This document shows positions 11,326-22,749 of a stretch of 64,000 nucleotides of DNA, piece by piece. How positions within the stretch are numbered: position 1 is the first letter of the stretch; each line of letters opens with the position of its first letter. The notes beneath the pieces are model-generated. The model was given only the letters and a program-made list of their open reading frames with translations. It was not told where the DNA came from and searched no databases. The position numbers and the translations under genes are program-made. The DNA is from Neocallimastix lanati (nom. inval.) (Eukaryota; Neocallimastigomycota; Neocallimastigomycetes; Neocallimastigales; Neocallimastigaceae), in assembly GCA_016946835.1 (NCBI GenBank), contig JACVTC010000007.1, forward strand, positions 16,001 through 80,000, given 5' to 3'.

Positions 11326-11473
11326 AAAAATTTATATTAAATTAATTTTGAGTTTTTATTTTTTTAAATATTTAATTTTTAATTTTTATTATTTAAATTT
11401 TTTTAACTGATATTTCTTATTTCTATTTTATATAAATTAAATATAAATATATTACATGTATATTTATATTTAA

Positions 11474-11512
<39 letters not shown>

Positions 11513-11829
11513 AATTTTTTTATTTAAAACATTAAATTTTATAATTAATATATTTAAACAATACAAATTTTTATTATTAAATAAAATTTAAATGATACTC
11601 TCTTTCAATTTATACAATATAGAGGTGAAAAATTATTCCTATTAAAATAAAATATTTATTGTTACACATTCGAAATTTTTAGCTTCTTATTAATAATTTA
11701 TATTACAGTAATATTGTAAATATAAATTATTATGTATAGAATAATATTTTAAAATAATAGATCAATTATCCTTTTTTTTTTTTTTTTTTAATTATTTATT
11801 TTTTCTATTATTAAATTTTTTTTTTTTTT

Positions 11830-12060
11830 AATATTTAACAATCACAAATTTTTTTTTTTTAATATTTAACAATCACCTGCTCCCTAATTCTTTTCTTGAT
11901 TTAATTAATAATTTTTTTTTTTTAATATTTAACAATCACCTACTCCCTGATTCTTTTCATGATTTACTTAATAAAAATTTTTTTTTTTTTTTAATATTTA
12001 ACAATCACCTACTCCCTAATTCTTTTCTTGATTTAATTAATAATTTTTTTTTTTTTTTTA
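11830..12060. repeat. Imperfect tandem repeat of about 60-70 bp
   Basis: The segment AATATTTAACAATCACC occurs near 11860, 11920 and 11990, and in shortened form near 11830. The full copies continue TACTCCCTAATTCTTTTC, then TTGATTTAATTAATAA and a T run. Confidence 0.8.
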
Positions 12061-13114
12061 AAAAATTATTATACCTAATCATTATTATTTTTTATGTTGT
12101 ATTTATAAGTTTCTTTGTATTCTTGTATTCGTATAAATATTTTTTTGTGGTTTTTTTTGAATATTTACAATAATATGAATTATTTTCTTAAAATTTTTGA
12201 TAATGGAAATTAGGAAATTATTTTAATTTTTTTTTCAAAAAGAAAATAAAAATTTACAGTTGTAAATAAAAGGTATTTACAATTTTTTAAAAAAAAAAAA
12301 AAAAGGAATTTTAAAAAAAAAAAAAAAAAAAAAGTTTAGAAAAAGAAGGATTAGTATTATAATTTTTTTTATTTCATATATATTAATTATATTCTTATAA
12401 AGAATTATTACATTTTACTTTTATTATATTATTGTATAAAATTTTAATATATAAAAAGGCTTTATTTTGAACAATAAATAAATAAAGTTAAATATAAAAA
12501 AAAAAAAAAAATTATAGGATAGTATGGATATGCTAATTATAATAAGCCAAATATTAAATTAAATATTTGTAATATAAATTTTATAGTATATTAATAAAAA
12601 AATAAATAAATAAATAAATAAATAAATAAAAAAAATTAATTATTTGATTTAAATAATTTATTTTTTATTTATATTAAAATAAAAAATATATATTTATTTA
12701 TATTGAATATTGATACTATTTATTTTATTAATAATCCAATTAAATTAAAGAATCATTATTTACAAATTAAAAATTTTAATAAATTTATATAAATATATAA
12801 AAATTATAATTAAAAAATAATTAAATAGTAAAATTTATATAAATAGTAAAATTTATATAAATAGTAAAATTAATATAAATAGTAAATATAAAATTATTTT
12901 TTATATATTTAAATATTTATATATTTAAATATTTATATATTTAAATATTTATATATTTATATATTTATTTATTTATTTATATATTTATATATATATTTAT
13001 TAATTTATTTATTTATTTATATATTTATATATTTATATATTTATATATTTATATATTTATATATATATATTTATTTATACATTTTTTTGATATAAAAATT
13101 TTTGACTTTAATTA

Positions 13115-13490
13115 TAATATTATTATTATTAATTTTTATTTACTATTGTCATAAAACAAAAAAAAAAATAAAAATAAAACAAAAAAAAAAATAAAAAAAA
13201 ACAAAAAAAAAAAAAAAATAAAAATAAAAAAAAACAAAAAAAATAAAACAAAAAAAAAATAAAAAAAAAATTAAAAAAAATATTATTAATTTTTATTTAC
13301 TATTGTCATAAAACAAAAAAAAAAATAAAAATAAAACAAAAAAAAAAATAAAAAAAAACAAAAAAAAAAAAAAAAATAAAAATAAAAAAAAACAAAAAAA
13401 ATAAAACAAAAAAAAAATAAAAAAAAAATTAAAAAAAATATTATTAATTTTTATTTACTATTGTTATAAAACAAAAAAAAATAAAAAAAA
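13115..13490. repeat. A-rich tandem repeat, period 157-158 bp
   Basis: TTATTTACTATTGTCATAAA occurs with TACTATTG at 13141 and 13298, and as TACTATTGTT at 13456. Between them lie near-identical runs of A with single T and C interruptions. The third copy is truncated. Confidence 0.85.
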
Positions 13491-13909
13491 AAAAAAAAAA
13501 TAAGTGTATTAACTATTAGAAAATAAAACTTAAATTCTTGTATTAAATTTATTCCACAAAAAAAGAAAAAGATAATAAACTTTAATGCAGTTTTTTTTTT
13601 TTATTATTTTTATAAAAATATTATTTTAAATTTTTTATTATATATAATGAATATCATAAAACTTTATTAATATTAGTTTAACTTTTATAAACAAAGATAT
13701 CATTTTTTATTTAAAAATTTTTTTTTTAAAAAATTAAATTAAATTACATTATTTATACATACTATATAAATATATGTAAGTATAAATTTCCCAAATAGTA
13801 GTAGACCGTCTTTATTAATATCGTAGATCTTAATATACAGACTCTATTTATAATAGAACTATTCAAAGATCTTTTGTTTTAAAGTCAATGATCGAAATTT
13901 ATTTATATT

Positions 13910-14595
13910 CAGCCAGCATTTGATACTGATGAAGGTATATCTGTTGAAATTCAATGTCACTCTAGTAATACTTCTATACCAATTGAATTAAAACAACAAC
14001 TTAATGTATATATTACAAATGCCGTTATCACATGTTATACCTCAAATAATAGTAATTATTTAAGATTTATATATATATATAATATAATATATATTGTAAT
14101 TAATATTATTTTTATATTATATATAAAATAAAAAATATATATTTTGCTTTATTATGTTGAATTTTATTTGTTCAAATATTTTATTAATTACATATAAATA
14201 TATTATGTTATATATCTGACTGTGTAATATAGTAATTTCCTGTAATACTTCAACCAGAAGATCGTTTATACTTATTATATCATACAAATTTATTATAAGA
14301 TAATAGTAAAAGTTCTATGGTTGGTATGGGAAAAGCAATATCAAATAATTTTAAAAATGGTTTACATTCGGTTTAATTTCTATTCAAAGTACTCCAATTA
14401 TCGAAGGAGTCAATAATCAAGTCATTAATTCAAAAATCGATAGTTTTATGAACTTTATATTTGGTAATATTAGTACAGGTATTGGTGTTGAAGGTATTAT
14501 TACTTAATATTGTATTTCAACCATTCAAAGAGCATTAGAAAAATTCAATTCAGATGATCAAGAAAAATTAAGGAATGAAGGAATTACTATTTAAT
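13910..14595 (+). pseudogene. Decayed gene of unknown identity
   Basis: Codon-like sequence appears in three pieces. The first (about 13913-14060) gives AFDTDEGISVEIQCHSSNTS and IPIELKQQLNVYITNAVITC. After an AT-only stretch that could be a decayed intron, about 14245-14370 gives LQPEDRLYLLYHTNLL, a stop, then SSMVGMGKAISNNFKNGL. A shift near 14370 leads into FGLISIQSTPIIEGVNNQVI, SFMNFIFGNISTGIGVEG, a stop, then ALEKFNSDDQEKLRNEGITI and TAA at about 14595. The use of C and G at codon positions is unlike the surrounding DNA, so this was once coding. I do not recognise the family. A TAATA microsatellite follows immediately. Confidence 0.45.
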
Positions 14596-14599
14596 TCTA

Positions 14600-14783
14600 A
14601 AATAAATATATAATATAATATAATATAATATAATATAATATAATATAATATAATATAATATTATTTATTATATTTTTAATTCATATAAATTAAAATATAT
14701 AAATATTTAATTTTTATTTTATTTTATTTATTTTTTTTTTTATTTTTTTTTTTATTTATTCGTAATTCGTAATACTAATAAAT

Positions 14784-14816
<33 letters not shown>

Positions 14817-15503
14817 CAGGGAAGAGAATACACTTCCAAAACTTTATTAATTTTATTTTAAAAAAATACATGTAGGTGAAAAGTACATTTGAAATTAAAA
14901 ATAAAAATACTAATAAATAAAATAAATGAATTTTTTCTGTATATATATTTTATAATATTAAAAATGCTTAACTAATAATGAATCAAATATGGTTATGAAT
15001 ATTAGAAATGTTTTATAAATTAGTATACAAGAATAATAAATAATATATATATATATATATATAAGTAATATTAAATTTTTTTAAAATAAAAAAAAAATTG
15101 TTATAATATTTTTTTTTTTTATAAATTAATAAAATAAATCAAAAAAATTCATAAAAATAATTAAATCATTTAAATATATTAAACTTTTTCTTTTTCTTTT
15201 ATTATTATATATGAAATATTTTTAATTAATAATAATAATTGTTAATTAATAAATAAAAATTTATATTAAGATATGTAGATTAAAAAAAAAAGAAAAAATA
15301 AAATAAAAATAAAAATAAAAATAAGAATAAGAATATAAATGGAAAATATCAACATAAATACAAATGCAAATACAATAAAAAAAAAAATAAAATAAAATAA
15401 ATAACAAAATAAAAATAATTAGAAATAAAAAAAATATATAATAGATTTTAATCAATTTATGAAATTGGAATCAGTGAATATATATTTATATTAAATTAAC
15501 AAA

Positions 15504-15534
<31 letters not shown>

Positions 15535-15544
15535 TTAAATTAAC

Positions 15545-15581
<37 letters not shown>

Positions 15582-15596
15582 TATTAAATTAACAAA

Positions 15597-15627
<31 letters not shown>

Positions 15628-15960
15628 TAAATATATTTATTCGTAATAATTATAAAGGAAAAAAAAATTTATTTACTTAAATTTACATATAAGAATTATT
15701 AAATATTTTATTGTAATTTTTTTTATTTAAATTTTTATTATTATTATTATTTATTGAAAATTTTATTTTTTATTTCTTTTATCTCTATAAAAATATATGA
15801 ATTAATAATCAACAAATTATTTAATACTATTTTAATATAACAAAAAAAAACAGAAAAATAATAATTATTGTATTTAATAATAATAAGTCTTTAATACAAT
15901 AAATTATACGATAAAAGAATTTAGAATTGTAGAAATTATTATTAAATTCATTAAATTTTT

Positions 15961-15998
<38 letters not shown>

Positions 15999-16420
15999 CG
16001 CATTTTTTAAATTTTTTTTTTATTTAACCTTTAAAAATTAATTTAAAATATAAATTATGAAATATAAATATATATATATAAATATATAAATTTTAAATTT
16101 TATAATTAATAGTAAATACAAAAACAAATTTTTTTTTTTTTGCTCGAATATTTTAAATGTAGTAAAGTTTAAATTATTGGGCATAAATAAATATTGTTTA
16201 ATTATTTTTTTTTTTTTTTTTTTTTTTTTGAGAGTTAGGGTTAGAGGTTAAATTATTTTATTTTTTTAAGATTTACAAAGGATTACATGTATTTGATAAT
16301 TATAATAATTACAAGAATAATATAATATAATAGAAAATTATATATTAAAAAAAATTTACATAGTATAATTATTATAAGAATTAACCAAGTATTTAATTAT
16401 AAAATATTATAACTAAATTT
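14600..16420. other. AT-rich non-coding DNA with microsatellites
   Basis: No gene is seen. TAATA repeats run from about 14602 to 14660. Three copies of an ATTAAATTAACAAAA plus A-run plus (TA)n unit lie at about 15490-15630. An A run of about 30 lies at 15966-15997 and a T run at 16207-16229. Confidence 0.5.
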
Positions 16421-16424
16421 GATT

Positions 16425-16725
16425 ATTTAAAAAATAAACTGAGTATAAAATTACTTATTATTAAATTATTTAAAAAATAAAAAAATAAACTGAGTATAAA
16501 ATTATTTATTATTAAATTATTTAAAAAATAAAAAAATAAACTGAGTATAAAATTATTTATTATTAAATTATTTAAAAAATAAAAAAATAAACTGAGTATA
16601 AAATTATTTATTATTAAATTATTTAAAAAATAAAAAAATAAACTGAGTATAAAATTATTTATTATTAAATTATTTAAAAAATAAAAAAATAAAAAAATAA
16701 ACTGAGTATAAAATTATTTAATATT
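16425..16725. repeat. 51-bp tandem repeat, about six copies
   Basis: The motif AACTGAGTATAAAATTA recurs with its C at 16439, 16490, 16541, 16592, 16643 and 16702. The period is exactly 51 for four steps and 59 for the last, where an extra A-rich insert is present. Confidence 0.9.
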
Positions 16726-16745
16726 AAATCATTTAAAGTTAGATC

Positions 16746-17383
16746 GGAAGTAAATTTAAAGTTATTAAAGTTTTGATCAAAAATAAATTAAAGTATTTAA
16801 AGTTTTGATTAAAAAGTAAAATGGACATACTAAATATGTCCATTATCTATAAAAGTAAACTATAATAATTAACTATATCTAGGATAAAAAATATAAAATT
16901 GTATCATTTAAAATTTTTATACTGAAATTCCATGAGGAATTTCAATATATTTTCTATCTCTAAAAGGAAATATTAAAATAATTAGTTAATAATTATAAGT
17001 AAAATAACTTATATAATGATTTATTTTAATAATTAAATATTTTTATTTTCTAATATAAGATAATAATAAAATTGTATAATTATTAAACACTAATTATTAA
17101 ATAAGATAATAATATAAAAGGTATATAATTATCGAAGTTATATAATTATAAAAGTTATATAATTATAAAAGTTATATAATTATAAAAGTTATATAATTAT
17201 AAAAGGTATATAATTATAAAAGGCATATAATTATAAAAGGCATATAATTATATAAAATAATAAAAATATATAAATATTTAAATAAATAATTATATAAGAT
17301 AATAATAAAAATGTATAATTATTTAAAGGTAATAATTATATAAAATAAAAATAAAAGTATATAATTATTTAAAACAAGTAACT

Positions 17384-17434
<51 letters not shown>

Positions 17435-18040
17435 GTATATATTTATTAAAAGAAATTATTATGTAAGATAATAAATAAAAAGTATATAAATATTTTTTTA
17501 TAATATTTATATAAAATAATAAAAATATATAATTATTTCTTGTATAATTATATAAAAAATATTTATATAAAATAATAAAAATATATAATTACTTAAAGTA
17601 AATAATTATATAAGAAATAATTATATATAAAATAATAAAAATATATAATTACTTAAAGTAAATAATTATATAAGAAATAATTATATATAAAATATAAAAG
17701 TATATAATTATTATCTAAAGATAATAAAATATAAGTTAATAGTTAAAAAAAGTAAATAAAGTAAAATAATTATTAATCAAAAATAAATAAAATAAAATAA
17801 TTATTAATCAAAAGTAAATAAAGTAAAATAATTATTAATCAAAAGTAAATAAAGTAAAATAATTATTAATCAAAAGTAAATAAAGTAAAATAATTATTAA
17901 TCAAAAGTAAATAAAGTAAAATAATTATTAACCAAAAGTAAATAAAGTAAAATAATTATTAACCAAAAGTAAATAAAATAAATATAAAAGGTAAGTTTGA
18001 AAGAAAAATAAAATTTATAAAAATATAATTATTATAAAAA
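16746..18040. other. Non-coding DNA with two small hairpins and several short tandem arrays
   Basis: Perfect inverted repeats lie at 16820-16844 (arms AATGGACATA, 5-base loop) and at 16923-16944 (arms TGAAATTCC, 4-base loop). A unit of about 17 bp containing TATAATTATAAAAG repeats at about 17120-17250. A unit of about 31 bp (AAGTAAATAAAGTAAAATAA plus TTATTAATCAA) repeats about eight times at 17740-17985. An A run of about 42 lies at 17391-17432. Confidence 0.6.
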
Positions 18041-18060
18041 AAGAATTAAAAAAGTATTAA

Positions 18061-18600
18061 AAATTAAAAATCCACTTTATGAATTATTTAGAAAAACAGA
18101 AATTATAGACATATACATAAATAATGAAGCAAGTAAAAGTAGCATTGAAGCAGGTCATTTAAACCCAAAGCTTAGACATATTAGTGTTAGCTACCATTTA
18201 AATAATAAAAATATATTAAATAAAAGTGTTCAACTAAAATATATTAATACAAATGATATATTGGCCGATACATTAACCAAAAACCTTAATGGAAACAAAA
18301 TAACTAATTTTACAAATAAAATTTTTATAAAATAAAAAAAATTTAATTTGAGGGGAATTGTTAACTTTACTAATATAAAGTTATATTCTAGCTTAAGTTT
18401 AATAAAATATTAAATAAATTATATTAAATATATCATAATTATAAATTAAAAATATATTAATATGGATTCTAGAACAAGCCACAATTAAGTGTAAAACCAT
18501 CTGTACTTTAAATCTTTGTTAACCATTTATTTATATTCTATAAATAATAAATTTATATCAATTAATAAACAATATTTAATAATTTCTTTATAAAAATTTT
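18061..18600 (+). mobile_element. 3' end of a Ty1/copia element: RNase H C-terminus, polypurine tract and start of an LTR
   Basis: A frame ending in TAA at about 18332-18334 reads NPLYELFRKTEIIDIYINNE, SSIEAGHLNPKLRHISVSYH, LKYINTNDILADTLTKNLNG and FTNKIFIK. The blocks RHI...YH and YI-T-D-LAD-LTK are diagnostic of the C-terminus of copia Pol (RNase H). The last 85-90 codons carry no stop. A purine tract (GAGGGGAA) follows at 18350-18357, and TGTTAACTTTACTAATA begins at 18359, as expected for the 5' edge of an LTR. The LTR's far end could not be placed. The rest of the element is absent upstream. Confidence 0.8.
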
Positions 18601-18907
18601 TTTTTATTCTTTTTTATTATATTTTTTTTTTTTAATATTAATAACAATATATATATATATAAATATTAGCATAATAGAAAAAAAAATTATATAAAATATA
18701 GATATTGAAAATTTTTGTAATGAATAATAGAATTTTTTATTAATATATTTATGTTTTCTTATACATGTTATTTTGTAAATGAAATAACTTTATATATATT
18801 ATAGTGTTTATTATATGATTATTATAATATTATAGTGTTTATTATATGATTATTATAATATTATATTGTTTTTTATATTAAATTTTTACTCTTTAAGTTT
18901 TATTAAA

Positions 18908-18962
<55 letters not shown>

Positions 18963-19238
18963 ATTTATTACAATATAGATGTATGTATATATATAACGAT
19001 CCTTTAAATATAAAAATAATATTAAAAAGAATAATATTAAAATATTAAATATTAAAAAAAATATAAAAAAAAAAATTTCCTCTATTGGAAAAATAATAAT
19101 ATTATATTTATTGTAACTTAAAATATAATAATAAAAATATACTGAAAAATTTAATTACCTATTATAATATAATTTTATATAAGAGGGTGGATTTTTTTTG
19201 TAAAATAAAAAAAAAAATCTAAATAATTTAAATTTTAT

Positions 19239-19295
<57 letters not shown>

Positions 19296-19605
19296 GGATA
19301 TTCGAATTACAAATAAAAAATAAAAAAAGGATATTCGAATTACAAATAAAAAATAAAAAAAGGATATTCGAATTACAAATAAAAAAAAAAAATTTCCATT
19401 TAATCAATTAATAATGTTTATATTGCGTAACTAGTTATAAAAAAGTTTTTTGAAAATTATGTAATAAATTAAAAAACTTTTTTTCATTTATATTAAAAAT
19501 AGATTTTCTCAATGATATATATTCAATTTTTTTATTATTTATAATTAAAATATTTTTATTATTTAAAGGATTAGAAATTTTTGTTATTTAAAGGATTAGA
19601 AATTT
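18600..19605. other. AT-rich non-coding DNA with microsatellites
   Basis: No gene is seen. A T run of about 50 lies at 18909-18959, (AAT)n at 19239-19291, and three copies of a 32-bp unit with AAGGATATTCGAATTACAAA at 19292-19390. A 26-bp direct duplication (ATTTAAAGGATTAGAAATTT) lies at 19558-19609, directly left of the transposon. Confidence 0.6.
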
Positions 19606-19618
19606 TTGTTAATTTACT

Positions 19619-19831
19619 GGGAGTGGGGCATTTCGCCAAATTGCATTTCGCCAGATTGCATTTCGCCAATTTTTTTGAAAGCATGTGGCGTATTAAAAAA
19701 ATGTGGCATTTCGCCAAATTGCAAAAATATTTTGAATTAATATTTATTTATTTATTCATTTATTTATATCAATACTCTATTTGTCGAAATGCAATCTGGT
19801 GAAATGCAATTTGGGGAAATGCAACTCTCCC
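19619..19831. mobile_element. Non-autonomous DNA transposon (MITE), Mutator-like, with modular terminal inverted repeats
   Basis: A 213-bp element starts GGGAGTGGGGCATTTCGCC and ends with the inverse of GGGAGAGTTGCATTTCCCC. The terminal inverted repeats extend about 47 bp with five mismatches. Each is built of three 15-bp modules of the type GCATTTCGCCAAATT. The element is flanked on both sides by TAATTTACT (19610-19618 and 19832-19840), a perfect 9-bp target-site duplication. Long TIRs with 9-bp duplications are typical of Mutator-like elements. The 110-bp interior carries one more GCATTTCGCCAAATT module and no protein. An ORF at 19581-19802 merely reads through it. Confidence 0.85.
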
Positions 19832-20009
19832 TAATTTACTATTAAATAATTATTTTTCTTATATTAATATTTTAACAGTATTTATTGTATTTTTATTTTT
19901 ATTATATATTCATAATATAAATTTATAATATAATTCATTTAACATGATTATTGGTATTGTTGTCATTATTATTATCATTAATTAATTCATTAACATATAT
20001 GTAATGCTT

Positions 20010-20296
20010 AATTAAATATATTATATATCACAACAATAATTATTAAATGTTGTTCCACAACATTCATTTGGATAACCATGATTACACTTTCTTTACCACA
20101 TCTAAAATGGATAAAATTCACGAATTTCCAAAATTTGATCATTTTTAGTTTTAGTTTGAGCTTTAGTAACGTCATATAGGCAGGTATACCGAATTTTCTA
20201 TTTTTGTTCCTTAGAATTATTACAAGGATTTATATAACCTCCGCTAATATAAGTTAGTCCATTCTTTTTATCTCCTTTATCTAACAATCGTTTATT

Positions 20297-20342
<46 letters not shown>

Positions 20343-20500
20343 TACATCATAATCAGAAAGAGTAAATATAATACTATTAATAATACGACAATTACTAATT
20401 ACTCACTATAAATTTACTATTTGGAACATCTGAAAGTTTAAACATTTTTTAAGATTCATACATAAATGAATATAGCCTTTAAGATTAATATACTATCATC
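20010..20500 (-). pseudogene. Decayed Cys-rich extracellular protein
   Basis: On the minus strand, fragments read KLSDVPNSKFIVSN, then IINSIIFTLSDYDVI, then (after a T tract at about 20299-20340) RLLDKGDKKNGLTYISGGYI, NPCNNSKEQ, a stop, KIRYTCLYDVTKAQ, a stop, and RKCNHGYPNECCGTTFNN with YCCD. The Cys pattern (C-x3-GYP-x2-CCG-x5-YCCD) suggests a small disulphide-rich extracellular domain. At least three in-frame stops and a homopolymer interruption show it is dead. I cannot name the family. Confidence 0.45.
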
Positions 20501-20993
20501 TATAAATTTAGAAAGTGTGTCAAATGAAATAAAATATTACAAAAAAAATGCTTGATAAACTATTATTTTCATTTAATATTAAAATAAAAATAAGATCGAC
20601 AAAATATGAATGGATTATAAAAGAATTATTTGTATTCAAAATAAAATTAAAAGTATTCATAAAAATGAAAGAGTAAAATATGATAAAAAAAAAATTGATT
20701 AAAAACAATGATAAAGGTAATATATATTTACTTAATATATAAAAAACTGTATTATATAAATATTGTTTTAAAATAAATTCCAAATATTAATTAATTTTTT
20801 AAAAAATATTAAATATAACTATAATATATATTTAATTTTCATAAAAATATAATATAATATATCTTTTTCAGTAACTCACATTATTATAATGTGAATATTA
20901 TTTTTATTTTTTATGTTAATTATTATTTTTATAATTAATTTAAATAATTATATAACGTTTAAAATTACACATAATAAAAAGTTATTTAAATCA

Positions 20994-22726
20994 TTATATA
21001 GGTATTTTTTTTTCATTTTTATAGTATATTAGAAAAATCCTTTTAATTAAATTAGCATGTAATCCATACATCTTCACCAATAAAAATGTAGTAATTCCAT
21101 TTTGCTTCTGTACTTCCAACTTTTTCTTTTTATTTTCATCTACATAATATGAAATAGTATTGATCATACTTATCAAGTTATTATCAAGATGAATAACATA
21201 ATCATAATTTGGCTTTGTTGATGTCAAAGTATGTTCATAATTATTGAAAAAGGATAAAGCAGCACTTGGATTTACATCACTTTTAATAGTATATTTTTTT
21301 GTACCTTTAAAGATTTTCAATTCTTATTTTTTCACTAAATTCAATTTTTTTATCCATTCTTGTATGATAACAATGAATATAACCATTAATTTGAACTTTT
21401 TGTTCTTCAGGATTAATTGAATAATAATTAGAAGGACCAGTAGAAACAGCTTCAAATTTACAGATTTTATCATTATAATCATAAAATCCAGAATAATTGA
21501 AAGTATGATGTTTAAATTCAGTATATAATTTATTACCATTAGTACTACTACAATAATCTTCACTATGAGAAGATATTGGTGAAGTAGTTTCAGAATTCTG
21601 AATTTGATCTTCATTATTTTTATTAAAAATATTTTCAAGTTTCTGATGATGAATATCATCTATACATAAATCTTCTAATGATACAATTTCTTTTGAATTA
21701 AAAGTATATTCTACAGTATTTGTACATTCTCCAGAATTAATAATATCATTAGATTCGTTAACAACAATAAATTTATAATAATCATTATCCTTTTCTAAAT
21801 AAACATTATTTATTTCATTCTTTATATTTTTTAAAGTATTTTTCATATCAGTACTTAAACATAATTGTTTTTCATTTTCATTTATGAAATTCATTTGATA
21901 TACTTTTTCAGGAAAAATAGTATAATCACCAAAATTAATCGAAGATGCTTCATCTAACTTTATATTATATTTTTTTATATTTTCATTCAAATAAATTTTT
22001 CCACAATACACAATAGCATTAAAAGATATAGAGTTTCTAATAAAATCGAAATCGGATAAAATACATTCTTGAATATCATAATTTTCACTGTATACAATAC
22101 TTAAATAAGATAAATTATCAAATAAAATATTTTTATGACAATTATTTTTATTTAATGATATTGGGGTTATGGAAGAACTAACATCAGTAGAAGTGGGAGT
22201 AACAGTAGTTACGGATATAATGGAAGAAGAAGGGTAAACAACAATAGTGATAGTAATAATAATAGTGGTAGGATTAGAAGTAGCAGTAGAAGTGGTAGCA
22301 GACGTGGTAGCAGAAGTGGTAGTGTAGTAGAAGAAGAATTAATAATTGATGTTTCAATTATACAATTAATAGTATTAATTAAATTTGTTGTTATTGTAGG
22401 TTTTGCGTTAATAGTAATTGAATCTTCATCAAATATAGTTGGTTTTTCTACATTATTTAAAATTGAGGTTTCAATTCCTTTAATTAATATTTCTGATTCA
22501 ATTGTTATTACATCATTTATTGAAGCTGAGCTATAATTATCATATTCACTATTAGAATTATTTTCACTCTCCAAATCATTTTTATTACCCAAATCGTATT
22601 TATTATCTATTGAAACAGTTACTTTTTCGATATTATCAATAATTGGAAATACAGTTTCTCTAGAATCGATAGAAAATTTATTATTATTTTTTCTTTCTTT
22701 TACTTTCACAGAAACAGTTTTTTTAA
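20994..22726 (-). pseudogene. Surface-type protein with a Ser/Thr-rich stalk, broken by frameshifts; unknown family
   Basis: On the minus strand, the frame at 22709-22330 gives an acidic region (NDLESENNSNSEYDNYSSAS). At about 22330 the frame must change: the Leu-rich continuation of that frame is spurious, while the adjacent frame gives TTSATTSATTSTATSNPTT and VTTVTPTSTDVSSSITPIS, a mucin-like Ser/Thr stalk. It then runs open to 21307 with a Cys-containing ectodomain (VYCGKIYLNENIKKYNI, NNEDQIQNSETTSPISSHSE, NYSGFYDYNDKICKFEA). A second shift at about 21307-21320 leads to the last 108 codons (KYTIKSDVNPSAALSFFNNY) ending at 20994. No signal peptide is seen at the N-terminus, where a stop lies about 20 bases before the first usable codon. 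The role is unknown; glycosylated cell-surface protein is inference. Confidence 0.5.
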
Positions 22727-22749
22727 TTTAACATTACATTTACTTGTAA

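Larger units (their letters stand above)
11326..13790. other. AT-rich non-coding DNA with tandem repeats
   Basis: No gene is seen. Two tandem arrays listed separately lie inside (11830-12060 and 13115-13490), plus runs of ATTT and TATA around 12600-13080. Confidence 0.6.

Noticed and set aside
16425-16725. CRISPR-like array with 51-bp spacing
   Set aside because: The whole 51-bp unit is repeated, so there are no distinct spacers, and the genome is eukaryotic.
20520-20783. 87-codon minus-strand hydrophobic ORF
   Set aside because: Composition is what random AT-rich DNA gives (Phe, Ile, Leu, Tyr, Asn) and there are no motifs.
22209-22330. Poly-Leu membrane-like segment
   Set aside because: It is a wrong-frame reading of a Thr/Ser/Ala stalk that continues into the downstream coding frame.
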